Assembly (NCBI RefSeq): GCF_014237835.1
Contig: NZ_JACJVI010000012.1
Coordinates: 1 to 64,000, forward strand
Origin: Rhizobium sp. AQ_MP
Lineage (GTDB): Bacteria; Pseudomonadota; Alphaproteobacteria; Rhizobiales; Rhizobiaceae
Reading direction: 5' to 3'
DNA length: 64,000 nt
Under the pieces are notes generated by a model. The model was not told the origin of the DNA. It saw only the letters and a program-made list of their open reading frames with translations, and searched no databases. Made by a program: the position numbers and the translations under genes. Each line of letters starts with the position of its first letter. Position 1 is the first letter of the stretch. Shown piece after piece: positions 15,381 through 23,011 of the stretch.

Positions 15381-16331
15381 TTGGAATTGGCGGGAGATCA
15401 TTTACATTTTGTTAACTTTGACGCAATTGTCGACATGGAGTTGCGAGACGCTTGCGCCGGACTGACCTGGCGCAGCTATCGGTCCATACTCGACGCTTCG
15501 AAAACCGAAAACCGTTTGGCCTTGGTCGCATTCTCAGGCGAGATTCCCGTGGCATTGTGGTTGTCGGTCCAAATGCCGTTCGAAGGCCAGCAGAGAAGCC
15601 ACACACTCTTGTCGCTTGTTGTTGCCGCCGCTTGGCGACGCCGCGGTGTTGCGACCCGATTGATGCAGATGGCAGAGGTGGAACTTGCTGCTCGCGGCGT
15701 CTCTGTCGTGACCACCAGTTACTCATCCATCCTTCCTGGCGCGGGTGCAATGTCAGGCTTGTTGCTCAATCATGCCTGGATGGAACCAAGGGCCGACAGA
15801 ATCCGCATCTGTGGTCGGGTCGGGGACACGGTTACCACGTCCAAGGCGTGGGATCTGCTGCTCAGGCGGCTTCAAAGTCGAGGTATCCGGTATCTCAGCT
15901 GGGAGGACACCAATTTCGACTTGATTGAGCAGGCTGCGGTCATGGTTGATGCAGGACAGGCGCCGGAATGGTCTGATCCGCGGCCTTGGAGTGCATCCCT
16001 TTGCCGGCAGCTTTCTCTGGCGATCCTGGATGGGAAAGGGGACTTGGCTGGCTGGGTGGTGTGTGAGCCGCAGCCTGCGCTAGACCGGTGGTACTTTCCC
16101 ATTGGTTGGGTCATCCCGACGGAGCAGGATCGTGGGACCTTGGTCGGGGCCTATCTGGAAGGCTCAAGGCGGATACAGGCAAAAAGTGGTCCGTCGGCAC
16201 TTGCGGTGCTTGAAGCTTCCCCCAGGCAAGGGCGCGCATGGAGCTTGTTCGAAAAGCACTTTTCCAGCTCCGCGCTGTGGTCGGATCGCCTGCTCATCTC
16301 CCAGAAAACCGTGCCCGTGGATGTTCGTTGA
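15381..16331 (+). CDS. GNAT-family acyltransferase beside NHLP precursor
   Basis: The 316-residue product has the acyl-CoA-binding signature WRRRGVATRL near residue 90 and a second C-terminal half, matching the layout of the GNAT at 2467 (RSRRRGIGKRL). It is divergent from the NHLP precursor, so each leader class in the locus has its own GNAT. By analogy with selidamide enzymes it may place a fatty acyl group on the Lys-rich end of the NHLP core. That function is inferred. The TTG start at 15381 has AAGGA seven bases upstream; an in-frame ATG at 15435 (MELRDACAG) is the alternative. Downstream DNA is decayed, so this is the edge of the locus. Confidence 0.78.
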   Translation: MELAGDHLHFVNFDAIVDMELRDACAGLTWRSYRSILDASKTENRLALVAFSGEIPVALWLSVQMPFEGQQRSHTLLSLVVAAAWRRRGVATRLMQMAEVELAARGVSVVTTSYSSILPGAGAMSGLLLNHAWMEPRADRIRICGRVGDTVTTSKAWDLLLRRLQSRGIRYLSWEDTNFDLIEQAAVMVDAGQAPEWSDPRPWSASLCRQLSLAILDGKGDLAGWVVCEPQPALDRWYFPIGWVIPTEQDRGTLVGAYLEGSRRIQAKSGPSALAVLEASPRQGRAWSLFEKHFSSSALWSDRLLISQKTVPVDVR

Positions 16332-16734
16332 GAACCGACCCCTTGGCCTGCCGATTGGGTGATCCGACTGTGAACCGAGTGCCTGCTCGGTCAGGGGTAG
16401 GAAATGTCAAAGCGCCTTCACGATCATCTTTTTAAGTCTCTGCCATCAATCGATCCGAATTTCCGCAAGGTTCGGGGCCAACACGCTATGACTCGGAAAA
16501 TCATACCAGCACATAACTGCTCGGTGTCAGCCCTCTCGGCACGGTCTTAATGCAAGTCTCCGCGCAATCGGGCCCCGCAACCAGTTCAAACAGCAAAACC
16601 TCACCGCCTCCGCATCACCGGGGGCGGTTTGGCGTTTGTATGCCACAAAACCGAGCAAGGCCGCACAGGCCGCGACCACAAAACTCGCCCGGGATCTAGA
16701 GTGCTGCCCGACCAGGTCGAACAGGGCTCTCGTC
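16332..16734. other. Gene-poor stretch after RiPP locus
   Basis: I see no credible complete gene. Overlapping frames on both strands have arginine- and proline-rich composition typical of out-of-frame GC-rich DNA. It is part of a roughly 1 kb scar together with the two degraded fragments that follow. Confidence 0.5.
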
Positions 16735-16980
16735 CTAGCCCAGCGACATGCGGCAATAGCGGCATCTGTCGCGGTAGACGGTGACAGGGCGGCCGTCGCA
16801 GGTCGCGGCGATCCGCAGCCGTTCGGGCAGGCGCGGGTCGGCGCCCATGCAGAACAGGTCCTCGCCCATCGGAACGAGTTCCATATCCGATCGGGTCCCT
16901 CCACCCCATCCGGTATATCAGCCACGGGCGACCATCCCGCACCACGATCCGGAAAGTCAAGCTGATAGGCTCCAGCACAG
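16735..16980 (-). pseudogene. Decayed C-terminal gene fragment
   Basis: Two minus-strand frames hold protein-like stretches that would join only through a frameshift: ISLTFRIVVRDGRPWLIYR at the upstream end, then MELVPMGEDLFCMGADP continuing to TVYRDRCRYCRMSLG and a stop at about 16735. The repeated beta-strand pattern resembles the C-terminal domain attached to some serine hydrolases, but I cannot name the family. No start region is present. It looks like the remnant of a displaced chromosomal gene. Confidence 0.35.
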
Positions 16981-17039
16981 GCTCATGTCCAACGAGTATC
17001 GACAGGCCGCATTGCTGACGGGCGATGACTGCCTCAGAC

Positions 17040-17320
17040 GATGGGCAACCGAGAAGAAACTGGCTCTGCGAACGTGCGGCGGACCCAAGCGCGCGATCGG
17101 CACACGTGCACCGATTCTGGTCCCGATGACGGTCAATGATCGATGGTCGCAGGATTTCGCGCCGGATCAACTCGCCGATGGTCGCGGGGGCCGATTTTGA
17201 CGATCGTCGATGATTGCACCAGGAAATGCCTGGGCCTTGTCGCTGACGCATCCCCTGCCGGTCTACGCATTGCTCGTGAGCTGGACCGGATCAATGAGAA
17301 GCGTGGCAAGCTGGATAGGA
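17040..17320 (+). mobile_element. IS3-family transposase (OrfB) remnant, frameshifted
   Basis: The first part reads KRAIGTRAPILVPM then NDRWSQDFAPDQLADGR, and after a +1-type shift near 17185-17195 continues ILTIVDDCTRKCLGLVADAS and ARELDRINEKRGK. These match the DDE integrase core of IS3-family OrfB proteins (RWSLDF...DQ, then VDDCTRECLALVADTS). Only the first catalytic Asp region survives. The D-E remainder, OrfA and both terminal repeats are missing. It abuts the end of the SDR gene, so an old insertion or deletion shaped the boundary between the RiPP locus and the catabolic region. Confidence 0.8.
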
Positions 17321-17331
17321 ATCGACAGGCC

Positions 17332-18096
17332 CTAGTCGGCAGTCCAGCCGCCATCGATCCTTAGCGCGGTACCCGTGACCATCGCCGATGCATCGGACGC
17401 GAGATACACCACCCCGGCCATGATGTCCTCAACCGTGCCGATCCGTCCCAGCTTGATCTTTTCAGCCAACCAGCGGGCCCGCTCCGGGTTGGAGAAGGTC
17501 TGCTCGGTCAGCGGCGTGCGGATGAAGGTCGGGCAGATCGTGTTGACACGGATGCCGTGCTGTCCCCATTCGATCGCCATGGATTTGGTGAAGCCTTCGA
17601 CGGCGTGCTTCGTTGCCGCATAGACGGCGCGGTCGACGCCCCCGACATGGGCCATCTGCGACGAGATGTTGATCAGGGAGCCGGCTCGGCCGTGCTCGAT
17701 CAGCCCGCGTGCCACCGCGCGGGTGAGGAAATAGGCGCTGCGAACATTGACGCCGAACACCGCATCGAAGTCCTCCGGCTTCGTGTCGAGCGCCGGGCCA
17801 TGGCGGGCAAGGCCAGCACTGTTGACGAGAACATCAAAAGGACCGGACGAGGCGACCCAGCGCTCGGTTGCCTCAATGTCGGTCACGTCCAGCGCCATAG
17901 GCTCTGCCGAACATCCACGGCGAACGAGTTCCTCGGCCACGGAGGTGAGCTTGTCTGCACTGCGCGCAACGAGAACCACATGCGCTCCCGCCTCCGCAAG
18001 GGCGACCGCCGCGGCCGCCCCGATACCGGAGGACGCGCCGACGGCGAGCGCCCGCCGGCCATCGAGACGAAAAGTTGGGGTCTTCGGCAGATCCAT
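17332..18096 (-). CDS. SDR-family NAD(P)-dependent dehydrogenase
   Basis: A classical 254-residue short-chain dehydrogenase: cofactor-binding GASSGIG near residue 20, NSAGLARHG (NAG-type motif), catalytic Ser in ISSQM and YAATK as YxxxK, ending in GGWTAD. It resembles gluconate-5-dehydrogenase-like oxidoreductases acting on polyols or keto-acids. The start at 18096 has AAGGAG 9 bases upstream, and the longer upstream reading is non-coding. It follows the histidinol-dehydrogenase-like gene by about 50 bases, so the pair probably acts on the same substrate. The exact substrate is unknown. Confidence 0.85.
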   Translation of the reverse strand: MDLPKTPTFRLDGRRALAVGASSGIGAAAAVALAEAGAHVVLVARSADKLTSVAEELVRRGCSAEPMALDVTDIEATERWVASSGPFDVLVNSAGLARHGPALDTKPEDFDAVFGVNVRSAYFLTRAVARGLIEHGRAGSLINISSQMAHVGGVDRAVYAATKHAVEGFTKSMAIEWGQHGIRVNTICPTFIRTPLTEQTFSNPERARWLAEKIKLGRIGTVEDIMAGVVYLASDASAMVTGTALRIDGGWTAD

Positions 18097-18146
18097 CAGC
18101 GGCTTCTCCTTCACGTCATGCAGCCAGCCCGGGCCCCATGGTTCGC

Positions 18147-19457
18147 CTACTCGGCTGCCTGCCCATAGGGCACGTTCTGACCGCCATAGCGGCGTACGCG
18201 AATATTGGCCTGCTCGGCATGGCCGACAAAGCCTTCCAGCATGCAAAGACGGGAGCAATAGGCGCCGATCTCCGCCGCGGCCTGGTCGGTGGTGACCTTT
18301 TGATAGGAATGGGTCTTCAGGAACTTGCCGACCCACAGGCCACCGGTATAGCGCCCGGCCTTCTTCGTCGGCAGCGTATGGTTGGTGCCGATCACCTTGT
18401 CGCCATTGGCAACATTGGTGCGCGGTCCCAGGAACAGCGCGCCGTAGGAATGCATGTTCTGCAGATACCAGTCGTCGCGATCCGTCATCACCTGTACATG
18501 CTCCGACGCGATGTCATTCGCCACGGCCAGCATTTCCTCATGCGTGTCGCAGACGATGATTTCGCCGTAGTCGCGCCAGGAGACGCTGGCAGTATCGCGC
18601 GTCGGCAATATCTCGAGCTGGCGTTCGATCTCGGCAAGTGTCGCTTTGGCCAGCGCCATCGAATTGGTGATCAGCACGGCCGGCGAATTGTAGCCATGCT
18701 CGGCCTGTCCCAGCAGGTCGGTCGCGCAGATCTCGGCGTCGACCGTCTCGTCGGCGATCACCATGGTTTCCGTCGGGCCGGCGAAGAGGTCGATGCCCAC
18801 ACGGCCATAGAGCTGACGCTTGGCCTCGGCGACGAACGCATTTCCAGGGCCGACCAGCATATCGACCGGGCGGATCGTTTCGGTGCCGATCGCCATGGCC
18901 CCGACAGCCTGCATGCCACCCAGCACGTAGATTTCATGCGCGCCCGCTCGATGCATGGCAGCGACAATTGCCGGATGCGGCTCTCCCTTTTGCGGTGGCG
19001 CGGCAGCGACGATGCGCGGCACGCCCGCAACCGAAGCGGTCAGGACCGACATGTGCGCAGATGCCACCATCGGAAACTTGCCGCCCGGCACATAGCAGCC
19101 GACCGATTGTACCGGAATATTGCGGTGGCCGAGGATGACCCCCGGCAGCGTCTCGACTTCGATATCCTGCATCGAGGCCCGCTGTGCCTCGGCAAAACGA
19201 CGGATCTGCGCCTGGGCGAAGTCGATATCCGCCATGTCTCTGGTCGACACCTTGCCCATTGCGGCCTCGATTTCAGAGGAAGACAACCGGAAGGAAGGGG
19301 GCGAATAGGAATCGAATGTTTCGGAGAGCGCCCGCACGGCCGCATCTCCGCGCGCTTCGATATCGGCCAGCGTTGTTTCAACGATGCTGCGAACCTTTGC
19401 GTCGTCATCTGCGCGCTCGGTGGCTGGCTTGCCCTGCTTGAGATGGGTGATGGTCAT
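18147..19457 (-). CDS. Histidinol-dehydrogenase-family enzyme, likely catabolic
   Basis: The 436-residue protein is of HisD fold. Metal and catalytic residues are visible: Gln and His in GQAEHG, the Glu-His base pair in ASEHVQ, Asp in GDKVIGTNH and a late His in FVGHAEQ. It sits with an SDR and a LacI regulator rather than with his genes, so it is probably a catabolic polyol or sulfonate dehydrogenase. One known catabolic member is HpsN, which oxidises 2,3-dihydroxypropane-1-sulfonate to sulfolactate. The partner SDR would fit, but no sulfolactate-splitting genes are present, so this is only a possibility. ATG 19457 has GGAG eight bases upstream and is preferred to GTG 19466. Confidence 0.8.
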   Translation of the reverse strand: MTITHLKQGKPATERADDDAKVRSIVETTLADIEARGDAAVRALSETFDSYSPPSFRLSSSEIEAAMGKVSTRDMADIDFAQAQIRRFAEAQRASMQDIEVETLPGVILGHRNIPVQSVGCYVPGGKFPMVASAHMSVLTASVAGVPRIVAAAPPQKGEPHPAIVAAMHRAGAHEIYVLGGMQAVGAMAIGTETIRPVDMLVGPGNAFVAEAKRQLYGRVGIDLFAGPTETMVIADETVDAEICATDLLGQAEHGYNSPAVLITNSMALAKATLAEIERQLEILPTRDTASVSWRDYGEIIVCDTHEEMLAVANDIASEHVQVMTDRDDWYLQNMHSYGALFLGPRTNVANGDKVIGTNHTLPTKKAGRYTGGLWVGKFLKTHSYQKVTTDQAAAEIGAYCSRLCMLEGFVGHAEQANIRVRRYGGQNVPYGQAAE

Positions 19458-19529
19458 AGATTGCACTCCGTTTTTCCCAGCGGGATATTGCGTTCGGCGC
19501 CACGTCGTTGCAAGTTTTCATCAAGAAAG

Positions 19530-19542
19530 TGAAAGTTTTTCA
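19530..19542. promoter_or_regulatory. Possible operator between HisD-like and LacI genes
   Basis: TGAAAGTTTTTCA is an inverted repeat (TGAAA-GTT-TTTCA) in the 97-base divergent gap. A direct repeat also exists: AAGTTTTCATC (19512-19522) and AAGTTTTTCATG (19533-19544). They overlap where the promoter of the LacI gene or its autoregulatory site would lie. The centre lacks the usual CG of LacI sites, so assignment is tentative. Confidence 0.35.
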
Positions 19543-19554
19543 TGAGGTGTCACC

Positions 19555-20535
19555 GTGAAGCCGACAGCCAAACAGGTCGCGCAGGCCGCAGGCGTTTCCC
19601 TCTCAGCCGTGTCGCGTGCCTTCCTGCCGGGTTCACCACTGGATGCTGCAAAACGCCAGCGCATTCTCGCCGTCGCCGCCAAGCTCGGATATGCCAGTCC
19701 GGCCCGGCGCACGGCGGAAGCGATCGCAGCCAGCACTGTCACGCTCGTTGCGGGTGATCTCGGCAATCCGTTCTACCCCATGGTGCTCGATACGCTGGCC
19801 AAACAGTTGCAGCTGTCCCAGCGGCAGCTGTTGGTCTATGCGGTGCCGGCACAAGAGGATGTCGATGCCATGCTGCCGCAGATCCTCGCCCAGCGACCGT
19901 CGGCAGTGATCGTCACCTCGGCACGCCTGACCTCGGCAATGGCGCGGGCCTGCCGGCGCAACGGCATCAAGGTTGTGCTGATCAACCGCATCCAGCGGGA
20001 CATGAAGATGAATGCGGTCAGTTGCGACAATTATGGCGGCGGGCGCGATGTGGCACGGCTGTTTGCCGCCCGTGGCCGCACGCGCATAGGCTTCATTGGC
20101 GGCATCGCCAATACATCTACGCATGCCGAGCGCGCGCGAGGTTTTCGCGACGGCCTGCGGGAGGCCGGATTGTCGCTGCAACACGAGGTTGCCGGCAATT
20201 TCACCTACAACGAAGCTTATGCCGCCGCTCTCCGTTTGCTGGCCAGCCGCAGCCGGCCCGACGCCTTGTTCTGCTGCAACGACATCATGGGGCTTGCCGC
20301 CATCGACGCTGCCCGGGAAAAGGGATTGCGGCCCGGCGAGGACATCGCCATCGTCGGCTTCGACGACATACCGATGGCCGGCTGGACCTCCTATCGGCTC
20401 ACGACCATCCGCCAGCCGGTCGAGCGCATGGTTCAGGAGGCGCTGAGCATTATTGACGACCCGGCGATCCGTCCGGGAGACGACGGCTCGGTTCGCATCC
20501 TGCCCGGAAAGCTGACCATCCGGGCAAGTGGCTGA
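19555..20535 (+). CDS. LacI-family transcriptional regulator
   Basis: The 326-residue regulator has an N-terminal helix-turn-helix (TAKQVAQAAGVSLSAVSRAF) with a LacI hinge, then a periplasmic-binding-protein-like effector domain ending in a GFDDIPMAGW stretch. It is divergent from the HisD-like/SDR pair and is its probable repressor. Its DNA-binding part resembles that of the LacI protein at 27425 (SAVSRAF-PGS in both), so the two are paralogues that might share or compete for sites. GTG 19555 has GAGGTG upstream. It converges on the RutA-like gene with a 15-base gap. Confidence 0.9.
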   Translation: MKPTAKQVAQAAGVSLSAVSRAFLPGSPLDAAKRQRILAVAAKLGYASPARRTAEAIAASTVTLVAGDLGNPFYPMVLDTLAKQLQLSQRQLLVYAVPAQEDVDAMLPQILAQRPSAVIVTSARLTSAMARACRRNGIKVVLINRIQRDMKMNAVSCDNYGGGRDVARLFAARGRTRIGFIGGIANTSTHAERARGFRDGLREAGLSLQHEVAGNFTYNEAYAAALRLLASRSRPDALFCCNDIMGLAAIDAAREKGLRPGEDIAIVGFDDIPMAGWTSYRLTTIRQPVERMVQEALSIIDDPAIRPGDDGSVRILPGKLTIRASG

Positions 20536-20550
20536 TACGCGCAACCGCGT

Positions 20551-21615
20551 TCACGCAGCCCGACGTGACGTCATTTTAGGCATCACATTGGCGATGAAAT
20601 CCGGGACATCGGTGGCGAAATCCGGGAATGTCAGACACACGCCGTGCAGGCCCTGTGCCGCCAGCGTATCGAGATAGGCGGCAACTTTGCTGTAGGAGCC
20701 GACGATATAGGGGATCGACATGAAGGTCACGGTCGCCGGGTCGAGCTTGAGATAATCCGCGCGGTTCACATCCATGCCCGAGACCCGCAGAAACTCCTGG
20801 ATGGCGACATCGTCACGGTTGGCGAGATAATGATCCCGCTCAGCCTCCGCCTCTGCATCGGTCTCAGCAGCAATGACGTTGAGCAGCGTATAGGAGTTAA
20901 CGGTCCGGCCCTCTGCCGCTGCCAGACCGGCAATCTTCCCGACAACCTCGCCCAATTGCTCCGGCGTATCGTTCATTCGGCCGACAAACGAGAAATCAGC
21001 CTGTTTCGCGACGAATTTCAACGCCCCATCCGACTGGCCGGCGCACACGACCGGTAGATCATAAGCCGGCTTGGGCCAGGATTTGCAGTCTTCCAGCGTG
21101 AAGTGCTTGCCGGAGAAGGTGACGCTTTCTTCCGTCCATAACCGCTTGAGTACGGTCAGAAATTCATCGGCATACTCATAGCGGTTGAGATAATAGTCGT
21201 CGTCGCTCCACATTCCCATCTGGGCATACTCGAACTTGTTCCACCCGGCGACGATGTTGACGCCGAAGCGGCCACTGGAAACGTCGGCCACGGTGGCGGC
21301 CATCTTGGCGAGCACAGCAGGATTGATGGTGCGCACCGCAACCGAAGCATAGAGCTTGATGCGGCTGGTCACCGCAGAGAGCGCCGACATCAGCGTGAAG
21401 GATTCGAGTGCAGCATCCCAGTGATGGGACTCACCTCCATAGCCACGCCATTTCACCTGCGACAGGGCGAATTCCATGCCCGCTGCTTCCGCAGCGAGCG
21501 TTACGTCACGGTTGAGAGCATATGTTGCTTTGTTCTGGGGCGGCTCGCCCTTGGCAATGATCAGCCCCCCGCTCGTGCTGGGCAGAAATAGTCCGAGTTC
21601 CAGATGCTTGACCAT
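20551..21615 (-). CDS. RutA-like FMN-dependent monooxygenase
   Basis: The 354-residue protein belongs to the bacterial luciferase-like TIM-barrel family and is closest in motifs to pyrimidine monooxygenase RutA: ALSQVKWRGYGG, ESFTLMSALSAVTSRIKLYA, GRFGVNIVAGWNKFEYAQMG and VCAGQSDGALKFVAK are all RutA-like. RutA opens the uracil ring with FMNH2 and O2. Here the substrate is probably a different N-heterocycle, because the remaining rut genes are absent. A RutF-like flavin reductase at 37098 could supply FMNH2. ATG 21615 has GAGAGGG upstream. A GCATACGCATGC operator at 21637 lies 21 bases upstream of the start, placing it in the regional LacI regulon. Confidence 0.85.
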   Translation of the reverse strand: MVKHLELGLFLPSTSGGLIIAKGEPPQNKATYALNRDVTLAAEAAGMEFALSQVKWRGYGGESHHWDAALESFTLMSALSAVTSRIKLYASVAVRTINPAVLAKMAATVADVSSGRFGVNIVAGWNKFEYAQMGMWSDDDYYLNRYEYADEFLTVLKRLWTEESVTFSGKHFTLEDCKSWPKPAYDLPVVCAGQSDGALKFVAKQADFSFVGRMNDTPEQLGEVVGKIAGLAAAEGRTVNSYTLLNVIAAETDAEAEAERDHYLANRDDVAIQEFLRVSGMDVNRADYLKLDPATVTFMSIPYIVGSYSKVAAYLDTLAAQGLHGVCLTFPDFATDVPDFIANVMPKMTSRRAA

Positions 21616-21636
21616 GGGCGTTCCCTCTCGTTTTTA

Positions 21637-21648
21637 GCATACGCATGC
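21637..21648. promoter_or_regulatory. LacI-type operator upstream of RutA-like gene
   Basis: GCATACGCATGC is an imperfect palindrome with a central CG, in the 277-base gap between the RutA-like gene and the importer operon. It is one of five related sites in the 21.6-32.5 kb stretch. Lying about 21 bases from the RutA-like start, it probably overlaps that transcript's start or leader. The likely binder is the LacI protein at 27425. Confidence 0.6.
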
Positions 21649-21815
21649 AGAATTCCCATGGGTTGCCTGCTTGTCAAGGATTCTGAGAAATATTCACGCT
21701 CCCGAAATCCTCGCGATTTTTCCCCTTCATTCTCAGCAAGTTACCTCTCGGCCACTCGGCAAAACGCGCTCCTCACTGGGGCAAATAAGGCAAACTCGCA
21801 AGGTCAACAAACATA

Positions 21816-21853
21816 TTGACAAGCCCTAACAAGCGATGAATGAATACGCATGC
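21816..21853 (+). promoter_or_regulatory. Promoter with LacI-type operator for importer operon
   Basis: TTGACA at 21816-21821 is a consensus -35. The related site GAATACGCATGC at 21842-21853 lies about where the -10 and start would fall, so binding there would block transcription. The binding-protein gene starts 39 bases further on. The -10 itself is weak. Confidence 0.55.
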
Positions 21854-21892
21854 GAAACTGCCAGAACGGCAAGATAACAAGAGGGAACTGAC

Positions 21893-23011
21893 ATGAACAT
21901 GGATCGCAAGAGAGTCTGGTTGATGTGTGCCAGCATGCTGCTTCTGCCTTGCGCAGCGGCGCAGGCTGACGAAGTCAGCGAAGGCGTGGCGCGGGCAACC
22001 GAAATCATCGAGGCGCACCGCAAGCCCCCCGTTTACACCCCGGCCGGCGAAGCCTTCGATATCGCCGCCGTTGCCAAGGGTAAGACGATGCTGTCGATCC
22101 CCAACACCAGTTCGAACCAGTTCCTGAAGGGGATCATCACCCGCGAAATCGCGGTCGGCAAGGAGATCGGCCTCGATGTGCGCGAGTGGGAAAACCAGGG
22201 GCAGCCCAACCAGTGGGTCCAGGGCATCGAATATGCGATCCAGAACAAGATCGACATCGTTGACCTGATCTCGGGCGTCAATCCGGCTGTGGTGGAGCCG
22301 CAGTTGCAGGCCGCCAGGGATGCAGGAGTCAAGGTTTTCACCTCGCATTTCTACGATCCGTCTCAGCCGGCCAGCCCGCTGCTGGAGGGCGACCTGCCGG
22401 TGAGTTTCTACAAGCAGGGCTGGCTGCTCGGCAACTGGATGGTCTACAAGACGAAAGGCGCAGCCAACGCCATTGTCGTCAAGACAGATGAAGTGCCGCC
22501 GACGGGCCCGCTGGTCCAGGGGATCCGTGATGCCTTCGAGAAGAATTGCCCGAACTGCACGATCCTGCAGGAAATCAACGTCGGCATCACCGAGTGGGGC
22601 ACCAAGATTCAGCCTTCCGTGCAGTCTGCGCTCATCGCCAACCCCACTGCCAACTACGTGATCCCGATCTATGACAGCATGAGCCAGTTCGTGGTGCCGG
22701 CCGTCGAGCTCACCGGCAAGAGTGAAACCGTCAAGATCGCCACCTCGAACGGCACGCCCTTCGTCCTCGACTTCATCCGCGAAGGCAAGGTCGAAATGGA
22801 TATCGGCGAAAGCCTCGACTGGATCGCCCGCGCCACCATCGACGGCTATATGCGCAAGCTTGCGGGCCTTCCGATGCCGAAGGACATTGGCGTGCCCTAC
22901 TATATTTTCGACGCCTCGAACGTCGAAAGCGCCGGCATTCCGGCAGAACCGAACAAGGGCTACGGCGACGAGTATGTGAAGGGTTTCAAAGAGACCTGGA
23001 AGATGCAGTGA
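21893..23011 (+). CDS. Ribose-type ABC substrate-binding protein
   Basis: The 372-residue periplasmic protein has a signal peptide (basic MNMDRKR start, hydrophobic core, predicted cut after AQA) and a type-1 periplasmic-binding fold like RbsB. It has segments typical of this class: NTSSNQFLKGI near the start and YDSMSQFVVPA late. It is the first gene of an importer operon with the ATPase at 23008 and permease at 24575, and should capture the pathway substrate. The ligand cannot be read from sequence, and this binding-protein class also takes non-sugars. Confidence 0.88.
   Translation: MNMDRKRVWLMCASMLLLPCAAAQADEVSEGVARATEIIEAHRKPPVYTPAGEAFDIAAVAKGKTMLSIPNTSSNQFLKGIITREIAVGKEIGLDVREWENQGQPNQWVQGIEYAIQNKIDIVDLISGVNPAVVEPQLQAARDAGVKVFTSHFYDPSQPASPLLEGDLPVSFYKQGWLLGNWMVYKTKGAANAIVVKTDEVPPTGPLVQGIRDAFEKNCPNCTILQEINVGITEWGTKIQPSVQSALIANPTANYVIPIYDSMSQFVVPAVELTGKSETVKIATSNGTPFVLDFIREGKVEMDIGESLDWIARATIDGYMRKLAGLPMPKDIGVPYYIFDASNVESAGIPAEPNKGYGDEYVKGFKETWKMQ

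Noticed and set aside
16601..17251. Minus-strand frame of 216 codons as a whole gene
   Set aside because: Only a short part (ISLTFRIVVRDGRPW) is protein-like, and the rest shifts frame; treated as a decayed fragment.
18075..19532. Plus-strand frame of 485 codons
   Set aside because: It is antisense to the HisD-like gene, with His- and Arg-rich shadow composition.
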